A stretch of 8,749 nucleotides of DNA from Bacteroides sp. Lineage in GTDB: Bacteria; Bacteroidota; Bacteroidia; Bacteroidales; Bacteroidaceae. Positions 1 through 6,886 of the stretch are shown piece after piece. Each line of letters starts with the position of its first letter. The first letter of the stretch is position 1. The notes beneath the pieces were generated by a model. It was not told the origin of the DNA. It did no database searches and worked only from the letters and a program-made list of their open reading frames with translations. The stretch spans positions 1-8,749 of the forward strand of contig DXOJ01000681.1 in the NCBI GenBank assembly GCA_019412865.1, read 5' to 3'. Position numbers and translations under genes: made by a program.

Positions 1-55
1 GATAACAGTATTCTATCTTTTAGTGGCTGTATGCCTATTCGTTGAAATCCTACGG
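1..55. other. Unassigned left flank of the IS21 element
   Basis: These 55 bases precede the IS21 left end. One plus-strand frame (starting at base 2) and one minus-strand frame are open across the stretch, but it is too short to identify. It does not supply the missing N-terminus of the IS982 transposase found on the other side of the IS21, and its end does not repeat the bases that follow the IS21 right end. I therefore see no recognisable feature here. Confidence 0.5.
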
Positions 56-100
56 TGTATATAATAATCGAAAAGTACCCCAGATAATAATTGAAAAGTA
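56..100. repeat. IS21 left terminal repeats (two subterminal copies)
   Basis: The TGTA tip at 56 is followed by two near-identical 17-bp units at 61-77 and 84-100. Both share ATAATAAT, then CG or TG, then AAAAGTA. Their period is 23 bp, about two helical turns. In the IS21 family such repeats are transposase binding sites. The matching inverted units lie at 2650-2666 and 2674-2690. Confidence 0.85.
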
Positions 101-136
101 GTCCACTATTTTAGATTTACAAAGGATATAATTCTT

Positions 137-913
137 TTATTTTTCTCTTCCCATTTTCCTCATATTTTGTGTTTCTTTAACTCTATACGATTGCCCGCTC
201 ATGTTCACCAGATGCGCTTTATGAGTCAGTCTGTCTACCATTGCTGCCACCAATACTTTATCTTTTACAATTTCTCCCCATCTGTCGAAGGATAAATTAG
301 TCGTAATGATTGTCGCTTTTTTGCCGGCTCTGAGTGATAGGTGGTTAAACAAGAGCTCTCCTCCCTCTTTATCACAACTGACATATCCAAATTCGTCACA
401 AATGACCATATCATACTTTTCAAATCTAAGTTCCAATTGCCTGAGACTCTTCTGTGACCTGCATTCCCTTATTTGTGTGAGTAGATGTGGCACGGATGTA
501 AAAAAGACAGAGTATCCTTCCATACATGCCTTAATGCCCAATGCGGTAGCTATATGTGTCTTTCCTGTTCCCGGATTACCATATAGCACAACGTTTCTTC
601 CTTCTCTAATAAATTCAAGTGTCTCCAGTTCAGGTATGATCATCCGTGCGTCTTCGGGCAAATCCTCCCTTACCAGTTCCTGGAGATACTTCATTTGTGG
701 GAACCCGGCTATCCTTACCCTTTGCTTTCTTCGTTTTTCCACCCTTATTTCCATTTCCTTTTCCAATATGCGTGCAATCAATGTTCTGCATCCCCAGTTC
801 TCCTGTGTTGCCAACGTGATAAAGTCCTCCAGTTCATTCTGCAGGACATTTATTTTAAGTTCTCTTGCATAGTCTGTAATCATTTCGTTTTCTGACAAGT
901 AGTCCATAATCAT
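137..913 (-). CDS. istB: IS21 transposition helper ATPase IstB
   Basis: IstB is the AAA+ ATPase of IS21 elements. It assembles on target DNA and recruits and activates the IstA transposase. The 258-residue product is full length for the family. It shows a Walker A motif GNPGTGKT at residues 112-119, a Walker B motif with acidic pair D173-E174 (VICDEFGY), a sensor segment TTNLSF near 204-209, and the C-terminal signature DRLTHKAHLVNM with an arginine at 228. Residues 1-90 form the N-terminal helical domain that in this family contacts DNA or IstA. The start at 913 lies 7 nt after the istA stop, so the two genes are very probably translated from one mRNA; a second ATG two codons later (907) is possible. 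No defect is visible. Confidence 0.95.
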   Translation of the reverse strand: MIMDYLSENEMITDYARELKINVLQNELEDFITLATQENWGCRTLIARILEKEMEIRVEKRRKQRVRIAGFPQMKYLQELVREDLPEDARMIIPELETLEFIREGRNVVLYGNPGTGKTHIATALGIKACMEGYSVFFTSVPHLLTQIRECRSQKSLRQLELRFEKYDMVICDEFGYVSCDKEGGELLFNHLSLRAGKKATIITTNLSFDRWGEIVKDKVLVAAMVDRLTHKAHLVNMSGQSYRVKETQNMRKMGREK

Positions 914-920
914 ATTTTTT

Positions 921-2525
921 TTAGTTTAAAGAATCTATTTGATTTAAAACCTGCGTGCCCTCCATCATCCTGGTGAGATCCGCCAGAATACCCATTGCCG
1001 CATCCTCTATCTGTCGTGATTGCTGCCGGTGTTCTGTGCCAGGCGCATTTTCCCCATTTTCCTCCTGCCGTTCGTTATTTGCGTGCATAAAGGCTTTGAT
1101 CTGGTCTGCCGATACCTTGTGTACTCCACGCTGTCTCAAAGCCTCATAGGAACGTATAATATCCTTGTCTGTAAATCCGTTCTGACTGGCGTATTGTATT
1201 AACAGTACAAAGTCTCTTCCATTATCCTGAAAATGCCTCTGGAAGAGTTCTTGTATTTTAGGGGGCATCTGCATGAGTGCTAACGATCCTTGTACTGCCC
1301 CCGGCTTGCGTAGCAGAGTACGCGCGTAATGCTCTAACTGTATCTTCCATTCTGCTGCACCATACACACGTTCATGCGCCGCCACCTTTGCCTGCCCGTG
1401 GAAGATAACAACCTTCTCGCTGTATATCTTGACCGAAACCGTTTTCCCCACTAATGTGTCGGGAACCGAGTAATGAATATTTTTCATACAGATAGTAGAC
1501 CACTTGTCTACTTTATAATCCTCCAGTTGAAAGCATCCCATCTCGTTTATATGTGGCTGCAAGGCTGCCAGATCAGCCGCGAGCGACTCTACCTTGTCCA
1601 AAGTCGAGATACTTCCGGCCTGTGCGTTAAGCCCTTCACATACGTCTTGCAGATGTTTGTCGGCTTCTTCCACCGAATCGAAATCCATCCTCATACAGAA
1701 CGCTTTGCGCCTGACATACTCCACACTACGCTCCACATGTCCTTTTTCCCATCCGGCACGTGCGTTGCAGAAACGGAAATCAAACCGGTAAAAGGCGCAC
1801 ATACGGCTCAAAGCTTCCGTGGGAGTCTTATCTGTTCCCACGAAGTCCTTGACCGCCACACGCATATTGTCATATACCATGACGTAGGGGACTCCCTTTA
1901 CCTGGCGGAAGAAATTACGGTGCGACTCCATAAAGGCCAGCGTATTCTGATGGCGGAACAGATAGGCATAACGCCCGTTGCTGTGGCTAAAAGTAAACAC
2001 GGCCAGAAAGAAACGCTGAAGCTTACCATGTATGCGTAGTTTTACCTCTCCCCAGTCGAACTCACAGTTCTCTCCCGGGATATAGTACTGCCGGATAAAA
2101 GCTTCTTCACGTTTACGGGACTTTTGGGTATCAAGCCCCGTAATATACTTACATACGCTCGGATAGCTGACTGAGAAGCCTCGTGAGATAAGAAGGCCAT
2201 GAATATCCTTCTTCAACATACATTGCTTCTTAAGGCCACTGGCACGTTTACTAGCGTTCTTGGCTAAGCAGTCATCTATAATGGATTGTATCTGCCCGGT
2301 GATTACTCTACGGCTACGTTTGGAACTATCGTATCGGGGAGCAGTAGTCAAAATTGTCTCCAAACTTGCCAAAGGTGTATCGGTAGACAGTGTACTCTCA
2401 TACTCTTGGATTACCTTATGTACCGTTTTACGGCTAATGTCCAGTTCGCGGGCAATAGCACGTTTGCTAAACCCCCGACTTCTATACAAATGAATTATGG
2501 TTTGTTTATCCACCATGGTTATCAT
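921..2525 (-). CDS. istA: IS21 family transposase IstA
   Basis: IstA is the DDE-type transposase that cuts and joins the IS21 ends. The 534-residue protein is within the normal range. A helix-turn-helix lies at about residues 18-40 ([20 protein letters not shown]), followed by a second DNA-binding region to about 140. The RNase H-fold catalytic core follows, with D157 in EFDWGE, D219 in VYDNMR and E265 in [13 protein letters not shown] as the likely DDE triad. A C-terminal beta-rich domain lies after about residue 330. The gene begins about 170 bp inside the IS right end and is followed by istB after 7 nt. An in-frame ATG at codon 4 (2516) is an equally possible start. No frameshift or missing catalytic residue is seen. 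Confidence 0.95.
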   Translation of the reverse strand: MITMVDKQTIIHLYRSRGFSKRAIARELDISRKTVHKVIQEYESTLSTDTPLASLETILTTAPRYDSSKRSRRVITGQIQSIIDDCLAKNASKRASGLKKQCMLKKDIHGLLISRGFSVSYPSVCKYITGLDTQKSRKREEAFIRQYYIPGENCEFDWGEVKLRIHGKLQRFFLAVFTFSHSNGRYAYLFRHQNTLAFMESHRNFFRQVKGVPYVMVYDNMRVAVKDFVGTDKTPTEALSRMCAFYRFDFRFCNARAGWEKGHVERSVEYVRRKAFCMRMDFDSVEEADKHLQDVCEGLNAQAGSISTLDKVESLAADLAALQPHINEMGCFQLEDYKVDKWSTICMKNIHYSVPDTLVGKTVSVKIYSEKVVIFHGQAKVAAHERVYGAAEWKIQLEHYARTLLRKPGAVQGSLALMQMPPKIQELFQRHFQDNGRDFVLLIQYASQNGFTDKDIIRSYEALRQRGVHKVSADQIKAFMHANNERQEENGENAPGTEHRQQSRQIEDAAMGILADLTRMMEGTQVLNQIDSLN

Positions 2526-2649
2526 GTTTATACTTCACTTATTGGTTGAACCGCAAAGGAAGTGGTTATCTTAATAAGTCTTAATATAGAGCAGGTAATT
2601 ACGATAGGGAAAAAGTAATAAACAGACTCTATGTACTAACCAAGTGGTA

Positions 2650-2695
2650 TACTTTTCAATTATTATAGTGGATTACTTTTGGGTTATTATTTACA
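2650..2695. repeat. IS21 right terminal repeats (two subterminal copies)
   Basis: This is the inverted counterpart of the left end. The inner unit at 2650-2666 is an exact reverse complement of the left unit at 84-100. The outer unit at 2674-2690 is a diverged copy, and the tip TACA ends at 2695. The period is 24 bp. These units lie upstream of istA, so transposase binding here could also affect istA expression; that is inference from family knowledge. Confidence 0.85.
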
Positions 2696-3367
2696 TCCCG
2701 TCGTCAATATAATGATCGCAGGAAGCTCACTATCGGCTTATGTAATCAGGTGCGTGAAAGAATTGCATCAAAAGTTGATGGTGGAGAAGCTATTTTCTGT
2801 ATTGATTCTATGCCAATTGAAGTCTGTCGTCCCATAAGGTCAAAACGTTGTAAAATGGGAAAGAATAATTATGATAAAGCTCCCAATTATGGCTATTGTG
2901 CTTCACAGGGTAAACATTATTACGGATATAAATTACATTCTCTCTGTGGGTTGAGCGGTGTCATACACTCTTTTGACCTGACAAAGGCGAGTGTTCACGA
3001 CATTCATTATTTGAAAGACGTAAAGTGTAACTTTCAGAATTGCACCATCATCGGTGATCGTGGATATATTGGAGCAGCCATACAACTTGATTTATTTGAA
3101 AAAGCTAATATCAAGTTGGAAGTTCCATATCGGTCAAATCAAAAAGATTGGAAACCTGTATTTAGTCCATTTGCTAAAGCAAGGAAAAGGGTTGAAACGC
3201 TTTTTGCACAATTATGCGATCAATTTATGATAATCAGAAATTACGCAAAACAAACAGAAGGATTGTTTACCAGAATTACGGGGAAAATTAGTGCACTTAC
3301 AATCCTTCAATATATAAACAAGATTAATAACAAACCCATTGGACAAATTAAATATGCACTAATTTAA
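2696..3367 (+). pseudogene. IS982 family transposase, N-terminus missing
   Basis: The frame stays open from the IS21 border (first residues SRRQYNDRRKL) to the stop at 3367, giving about 223 of the roughly 290-300 residues expected. The DDE catalytic core is intact: counted from the GTG at 2750, D19 (FCIDSMPIEVC), D103 (IIGDRGYIG) and E149 (RKRVETLF). The motifs GYCASQ and YYGYKLH are typical of Bacteroidetes IS982 transposases. The GTG at 2750 is not a true start, since family-like sequence continues in frame upstream of it. About 70 N-terminal residues, including the DNA-binding part, are gone, so the product should be inactive. The loss is at the IS21 junction and is probably linked to that insertion or to a later deletion. 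Confidence 0.85.
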
Positions 3368-3381
3368 TTCCGCCAACGGGT
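2696..3381 (+). mobile_element. Truncated IS982-family element (3' part only)
   Basis: Sequence of an IS982-family element begins abruptly at the IS21 right end and runs through the transposase stop to about 3381. Just after the stop, the stretch 3370-3381 (CCGCCAACGGGT) has the character of an IS982 right terminus: in reverse complement it starts ACCCGTTGG, as many family ends do. The left terminus and the first part of the transposase gene are absent from this side and are not present in bases 1-55. The right boundary is inferred from family resemblance only, because there is no partner end to compare with. Confidence 0.65.
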
Positions 3382-3524
3382 AAAGTGATAATAATTTTCT
3401 CACTCTCAGGTATGGTATTTCTTCTACTGGATTGGTTATGATATTTAATAGAGAATGAAAATAAATCATGCACAAAGACCTTCTTTTCCTCATCCTCATT
3501 TATTATAATTGCTATTTCTCTCAT
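3348..3524 (-). pseudogene. Short ORF with its 3' end replaced by IS982 sequence
   Basis: This open frame of 58 codons starts at the ATG at 3524 (MREIAIIINEDEEKK) and ends at a TAA at 3348. The first 48 codons lie outside the IS982 remnant. The last 10 are read out of the IS982 right end, so the original C-terminus has been lost. It lies 50 nt downstream of the stop of the preceding minus-strand gene, in the same direction, and could have been co-transcribed with it. The first 15 residues are rich in I, E and K and look coding, but there is no recognisable domain and no clear ribosome binding site. It may be the start of a disrupted element gene or a chance ORF. I cannot name it. Confidence 0.35.
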
Positions 3525-3574
3525 ATGATATGTGTTTTAACGTACGTCTTACGCATTTCATTGTTGTGTTGACA

Positions 3575-4945
3575 TCAATATACATCAGGAGATAATCGTG
3601 TCCGCAATCGTATGCCTAACAATTTGGCCTGTTCCTTTCCGAATTGAACCGCATTTTCAGACAGACTCAAATTATAGTCGTAGCCTTTGTCACTAATGAT
3701 GGCATTATAAAGGGCTTCTGCCCAATCAAAGCCAGACTTAAATCCAAAGTTTGGAAACTTTTCCAAGATGGCAGTATGGAAAGTTCGGTAGTTGTACGTG
3801 TCATTGAGCAACTTGCAATTGGTCAATGCCGCAAAGAGGTAAGGTAGTATGGAGTCCGTATCATTTTCCGATACCCATTCTGAAAGAATCTGTCGGATTT
3901 CATGCGTGAGGACTTCTGCATGGGCAGGAACAAGCATTTCTTCAAGCAGGATATAGACTTGCTTGCGTCCTCGTCTGCCTTTGGTCTCTTGCAAGGTAGA
4001 ACTGACTACATCTTTTGTCTCACCCTTATTCATGGATTTCCAAGTGCTTTTGGTATAGCCAGCCTTATCCATACTGGTAAGCAACAAAGACCTCATGATT
4101 TGCCCGCCAAAGCTTTTCTGCCAGTTTGAAGAACCATCGTCCATCATTATTTTGGAAAGCAAATCGGCTGCCTTGACAAAACCATTGTCAAATATCATCC
4201 AATAGAATGCGCTGAGCAAGAAAGGATTGTTGTGTTGCAACTTCCGTTTCGTTGTCTCTTGGCTAAATGTGGTGGCGAACAAGTCTTTCAGTTTCTCGTG
4301 GGCTTGCTGAGTGTCGTTTGCAAATTGAGCCTTGTTGTAACTTTCTGTTCCCGGACAGAGACATCCCAATATCTTGATGATGCCTTTGATGCCATCTAAC
4401 GACAATGTTTCTGCCAAATAGGACATACCCTTGAAAGAGAATGTCATATCACCCTCGTAGGCTTTGGCGAAGAAATCGGTAAATTCCAGATACTCTTTCG
4501 AATGTTCATAGTGCCAACGGCGCAAACTCAACATGTTCAAGTCTTTGATAACCACCTCGTGGCTTTCGCGTCTTTTGTCCTGCAAATAAACTTTTATTCC
4601 ATCCTTGAAGTATTGTGCATCTTTGGATTTCTCGAACTTGGACATGGCTTTCGCCATTTCTTCATATCCATTATCTAGTTCCAAATAACAATACAGACAA
4701 CAAGCGGACACATTGCCTTCTTTAATAGCCTTGGAGAAACCGTCTATTAAATTCTCTGCTGTGCCACCTTCCTCGTCCATTGCCTCAACGAGCAGGTTCT
4801 GGAACGTGTCTGTCTCATCGTCATTCAGTTCTGTTCCATTATCGCACAACCAATTGTTCAAGACAGATTGAATCTTGCTCTTGAAGTCAGAATAGATTTC
4901 TTTATTCGCTTCAAGCCATTCCTGCATTTCCATATTATCGTCCAT
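3575..4945 (-). CDS. Uncharacterised 456-residue protein next to the integrase
   Basis: I do not recognise a characterised function. The sequence gives a faint memory of the Bacteroidetes family labelled DUF6043, which I cannot verify here. The product has an acidic N-terminus, no signal peptide and no convincing membrane segment, so it should be cytoplasmic, and it looks mostly alpha-helical. Visible details: a cysteine cluster SACCLYCYLE near residues 80-89, GCLCPG at 194-199, a segment NPFLLSAFYWMIFDNGF at 240-256, and a basic patch KGRRGRK at 322-328 that could contact nucleic acid. The start at 4945 (MDDNMEM) has an alternative at codon 5. The gene follows the integrase in the same direction after 176 bp, and the 23-bp repeat array lies in that gap, ending about 60 bp before this start. 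No catalytic motif is seen. Accessory gene of the integrated element is inference. Confidence 0.8.
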   Translation of the reverse strand: MDDNMEMQEWLEANKEIYSDFKSKIQSVLNNWLCDNGTELNDDETDTFQNLLVEAMDEEGGTAENLIDGFSKAIKEGNVSACCLYCYLELDNGYEEMAKAMSKFEKSKDAQYFKDGIKVYLQDKRRESHEVVIKDLNMLSLRRWHYEHSKEYLEFTDFFAKAYEGDMTFSFKGMSYLAETLSLDGIKGIIKILGCLCPGTESYNKAQFANDTQQAHEKLKDLFATTFSQETTKRKLQHNNPFLLSAFYWMIFDNGFVKAADLLSKIMMDDGSSNWQKSFGGQIMRSLLLTSMDKAGYTKSTWKSMNKGETKDVVSSTLQETKGRRGRKQVYILLEEMLVPAHAEVLTHEIRQILSEWVSENDTDSILPYLFAALTNCKLLNDTYNYRTFHTAILEKFPNFGFKSGFDWAEALYNAIISDKGYDYNLSLSENAVQFGKEQAKLLGIRLRTRLSPDVY

Positions 4946-5005
4946 ATAAGTATTTTAGTTATTGCCCCTTAGACACATCAGCGGTATGAAAATCACAAAG
5001 AAATC

Positions 5006-5109
5006 GGTATTTTTGTGGCATTTCATTCGGCCTTTTTGCGGTGCTCACTTTGTGTTTTTGGGGCGTTTCACTTGGTATTTTTGAGGCATTTCACTTAGTA
5101 CTTTTGCGG
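5006..5109. repeat. Tandem array of about 4.5 degenerate 23-bp repeats
   Basis: Units start at 5006, 5029, 5052, 5074 and 5097 (the last is partial). The T-rich core (TTTTTG, or CTTTTG in the last unit) recurs at 5010, 5033, 5055, 5078 and 5101, giving periods of 23, 22, 23 and 23 bp. The fourth unit, GGTATTTTTGAGGCATTTC followed by ACTT, is close to a consensus. A further GGTAT occurs exactly 23 bp before the first unit, at 4983, but the rest of that interval does not match. There are no unique spacers, so this is not a CRISPR. The array lies wholly between the integrase stop and the next gene. The two-turn period suggests a cooperatively bound protein site: integrase arm sites, iterons, an operator, or a remnant IS end. 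None of these is proven. Confidence 0.8.
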
Positions 5110-5121
5110 TAACAATCCGTT

Positions 5122-6624
5122 TTATTCCCCAGATAGATTAGAAATCAACTCCATTCTATCCTCTTCACTCAGCCCCTTCAACATATCGAGCAAGGCCTTC
5201 TTATCTACAACTGTTGATGTTTCCTTGGACTTCTCGTTGAGCAAGTAATAGTTATACTCCAGCATTTTCTCCAGAGGATAGGCACCGATATAATTGGAAG
5301 TTATATCATTTCCACCACTATGCCCCATGCTATCGCTTATATATTTATAAGGTACAACGCCTGAGTTATTGAGGTTGGTGGCGAAACTATGTCTCGCCCA
5401 AGTTGGTGATGGCGTTTGTTTCAGGTCCAGCAACTTAGCCACCTTTGCCATGTGTTCACGAATATATCTATTGTACCGTTGAATAACCCATATCTCTTGT
5501 TCGGGTGTGCTTAATTCATTCATTATGGGGAACACTCGTCTCCCCAGTTTGGGAACGTTGCCATATCTGTTCAGTATCTCCTGTATCTCTGGAGTGACAG
5601 GAAAGATAACCTCACTGGCACTCTCGTTCCGTTCACGTGTCTTGTGGCGAAGGAATCGCAACTGCTTGCCATGAGTGGCATAGTATAGTTCATCATAGGT
5701 CAGCCGTAACGTATCGGCAAGATTCTGACCATCGCCCAAATACATAAAGAGGAATAATCCGAGGTCTCGGAATATCGCATGTTTCTCCCTGCCAAGAAAC
5801 AACTCGTTGCCATCTTTATCTTTTGCCTCGTCCACTTTCCAAAAGTCATATAGCCTACGCATGGTAGCCACATCAAGAAACTCATGCTTGCGACTTTGTG
5901 CCTTGTTATAGCCAGTGTCCTTGAACATTTCTTTTGTATCACCTTTCATCAGGCCATTGGCGATGCACATATTGATGATAGTCCGTAGGCTGCGAAGCGC
6001 AATAGCAATAGTCGTGGTGCTCAGCTCATTCTTCTTCATGATTTTCACCCACTTCAAGATGAAGTCACGGTTTATGTCAGCAAACGACACATCCGTTCCC
6101 ATATCTTTCACGAAACGATTACGCACATCCTTGCTGCAACGAGCGGAGCCAGCCTTGCCTTCGTTGGACTTGGATTGGATATATGAGTCCCACATCGTGA
6201 TAATGGTGCTGTCATCATCTTTCTTGCCTTGGAATCTATCTTGCAACTTGTGAAGAGAGAAATTGTTTTCCGAGATAAGTTGATTGGTTATCAATTCCAC
6301 CCTGTCCATTAAGTTCTTCATGTCGTTGCGTTCTGACAACTGAACACGACGACCACTTTTCTCATAGTCGCAAAGAGCAAGCCACTCTTCCATCGTGTAT
6401 GCCTTACCTAAGCGCAGAAAGACTTTCTGCCCTGCATGGCACACACGCACGGCAACAGGCAGCGGTTGCGAATAATCGCCAGCCTTGCGTATATCAAGAG
6501 TCAACGAACCATACACGTTACCATTGGCAGCGGTAAACTTGGCAAGGCATTTTTCGCCTCTTGATGTGGTTTTTGCCTCCTCTTTTGTGGATTTGGTGAC
6601 CTTATTCATCTTCCCATTCTCCAT
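5122..6624 (-). CDS. Site-specific tyrosine recombinase (integrase)
   Basis: This enzyme integrates and excises the element through a covalent phosphotyrosine intermediate. The start at 6624 (MENGKMNKV) gives 500 residues. The frame is open up to 6792, but that extension would run through the promoter and palindromes almost to the tRNA fragment, so I reject it; ATG 6609 is an alternative. In order: an N-terminal arm-binding type region to about 135, a SAM-like core-binding domain at about 139-229, and the catalytic domain from about 250. Catalytic residues visible are K328 (RHKT), R411 (TWARHSF), H435 (MGHSG) and nucleophile Y445 (TSNYIGAY). The first catalytic arginine is not found: the aligned stretch reads LGDGQNLADTLRL, with G299-Q300 at its site. 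The usual HxxR histidine is T408. Similar substitutions are known in Bacteroidetes integrases such as IntDOT, so the enzyme is probably active. It is encoded beside the tRNA junction it presumably recombines. Confidence 0.93.
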   Translation of the reverse strand: MENGKMNKVTKSTKEEAKTTSRGEKCLAKFTAANGNVYGSLTLDIRKAGDYSQPLPVAVRVCHAGQKVFLRLGKAYTMEEWLALCDYEKSGRRVQLSERNDMKNLMDRVELITNQLISENNFSLHKLQDRFQGKKDDDSTIITMWDSYIQSKSNEGKAGSARCSKDVRNRFVKDMGTDVSFADINRDFILKWVKIMKKNELSTTTIAIALRSLRTIINMCIANGLMKGDTKEMFKDTGYNKAQSRKHEFLDVATMRRLYDFWKVDEAKDKDGNELFLGREKHAIFRDLGLFLFMYLGDGQNLADTLRLTYDELYYATHGKQLRFLRHKTRERNESASEVIFPVTPEIQEILNRYGNVPKLGRRVFPIMNELSTPEQEIWVIQRYNRYIREHMAKVAKLLDLKQTPSPTWARHSFATNLNNSGVVPYKYISDSMGHSGGNDITSNYIGAYPLEKMLEYNYYLLNEKSKETSTVVDKKALLDMLKGLSEEDRMELISNLSGE

Positions 6625-6660
6625 AATACGTTTATTTACAAGTAAAATCGTGCTCGTTTT

Positions 6661-6680
6661 GGTGACCTTCAGGTGACCTT
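6661..6680. promoter_or_regulatory. Direct repeat GGTGACCTT x2, downstream of the integrase promoter
   Basis: Two exact 9-bp copies at 6661-6669 and 6672-6680 are separated by CA, giving an 11-bp period, about one helical turn. Each contains the near-palindrome GGTGACC. They lie about 37-56 nt upstream of the proposed integrase ATG and roughly 15-35 nt downstream of the expected transcription start. A bound protein here could block transcription, so an operator is a reasonable inference. Integrase or excisionase accessory sites are the main alternative. Confidence 0.45.
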
Positions 6681-6698
6681 TTCGCACGAAAACTGGTG

Positions 6699-6729
6699 CA
6701 AATATAGTGATTTTCCTGCAAACTGCAAA
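6699..6729 (-). promoter_or_regulatory. Bacteroides-type promoter of the integrase gene
   Basis: On the minus strand, a -33 box TTTG (6726-6729) is followed after 19 nt by TATATTTG (6699-6706), a perfect match to the -7 consensus TAnnTTTG. The expected transcription start is near 6693, leaving a leader of about 70 nt before the ATG at 6624. The match supports 6624 or 6609 as the start codon, because transcripts from here cannot encode the longer frame. Confidence 0.75.
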
Positions 6730-6740
6730 ATTTGTTAGTC

Positions 6741-6776
6741 GCTGATAATCAGCGTAATTACATTTTATGTAATTAC
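6741..6776. repeat. Two abutting palindromes between the integrase promoter and att site
   Basis: GCTGAT-A-ATCAGC at 6741-6753 (6-bp arms) is followed at once by a perfect 10-bp inverted repeat: GTAATTACAT at 6754-6763, a TTT loop, and its complement at 6767-6776. The string TAATTACAT also occurs as a direct repeat at 6755-6763 and 6770-6778. The cluster sits 12-47 bp upstream of the integrase -33 box and about 20 bp from the tRNA fragment. That position suits binding by a regulator or a recombination directionality factor. Neither palindrome has a following T-tract, so a terminator is unlikely. Confidence 0.6.
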
Positions 6777-6794
6777 ATGGAATACCCCACAAAA

Positions 6795-6839
6795 AGACTC
6801 ATAATCTGGAGGTCCCTGGTTCAAGCCCAGGCTGGTCCA
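6795..6839 (+). tRNA. 3' fragment of a tRNA with CAU anticodon (att junction)
   Basis: The fragment runs from the anticodon arm to the discriminator base. It shows loop CTCATAA with anticodon CAT at 6800-6802, 3' stem TCTGG (6805-6809), a 5-nt variable loop, T-arm stems CCTGG (6815-6819) and CCAGG (6827-6831) around TTCAAGC, the acceptor strand CTGGTCC (6832-6838) and discriminator A6839. CCA is not encoded. Upstream of 6795 only three of the five anticodon-stem pairs can form, and there is no D-arm or 5' acceptor strand GGACCAG, so the 5' half is missing. CAU fits elongator tRNA-Met or the lysidine-modified tRNA-Ile; the 3' half alone does not decide. The break in the anticodon stem next to an integrase marks an element-chromosome junction. 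Confidence 0.85.
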
Positions 6840-6841
6840 CT

Positions 6842-6886
6842 GAAAAATTCCTGTAAGTGTTTCACTCGCAGGAATTTTTCCTTTTT
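6842..6886 (+). terminator. Rho-independent terminator of the tRNA gene
   Basis: A perfect 12-bp stem pairs GAAAAATTCCTG (6842-6853) with CAGGAATTTTTC (6869-6880). An inner AGTG/CACT stem encloses a TTT loop, and CTTTTT follows. It begins three bases after the tRNA discriminator, so it ends tRNA transcription on the plus strand. It is kept intact at the chromosome side of the junction. Confidence 0.85.

Larger units (their letters stand above)
56..2695 (-). mobile_element. Complete IS21-family insertion sequence
   Basis: A 2,640-bp element with the classic IS21 layout: a long istA transposase gene followed closely by istB, both on the minus strand. It is bounded by inverted ends that start TGTA at base 56 and finish TACA at base 2695. 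Each end carries two copies of a related 17-bp repeat spaced 23-24 bp apart, as is usual for IS21 ends. Both genes are intact, so the element could still be active. IS21 elements normally duplicate 4-8 bp of target, but I find no matching direct repeat at the two edges (left flank ends CTACGG, right flank begins TCCCGT). That suggests a rearrangement or deletion after insertion. The end positions come from aligning the two termini by eye. Confidence 0.9.

Noticed and set aside
306..2039. Several plus-strand open frames of 60-188 codons opposite istA and istB
   Set aside because: They are antisense shadows of two well-supported genes and carry no recognisable domains.
2750..3367. IS982 transposase starting at the GTG at 2750
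   Set aside because: The frame continues upstream to the IS21 border with family-like residues (SRRQYNDRRK), so the GTG is an internal valine codon of a truncated gene.
5006..5109. CRISPR array
   Set aside because: The repeats are degenerate and directly adjacent, with no unique spacers and no cas genes nearby.
5700..6253. Frames of 80 and 112 codons inside the integrase region
   Set aside because: Both overlap the recombinase in other frames and show no independent coding signal.
6625..6792. N-terminal extension of the integrase to an ATG at 6792
   Set aside because: The extension would cover the consensus promoter, the direct repeat and both palindromes, and starts within a few bases of the tRNA fragment. 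The extra 56 residues do not resemble an integrase N-terminus.
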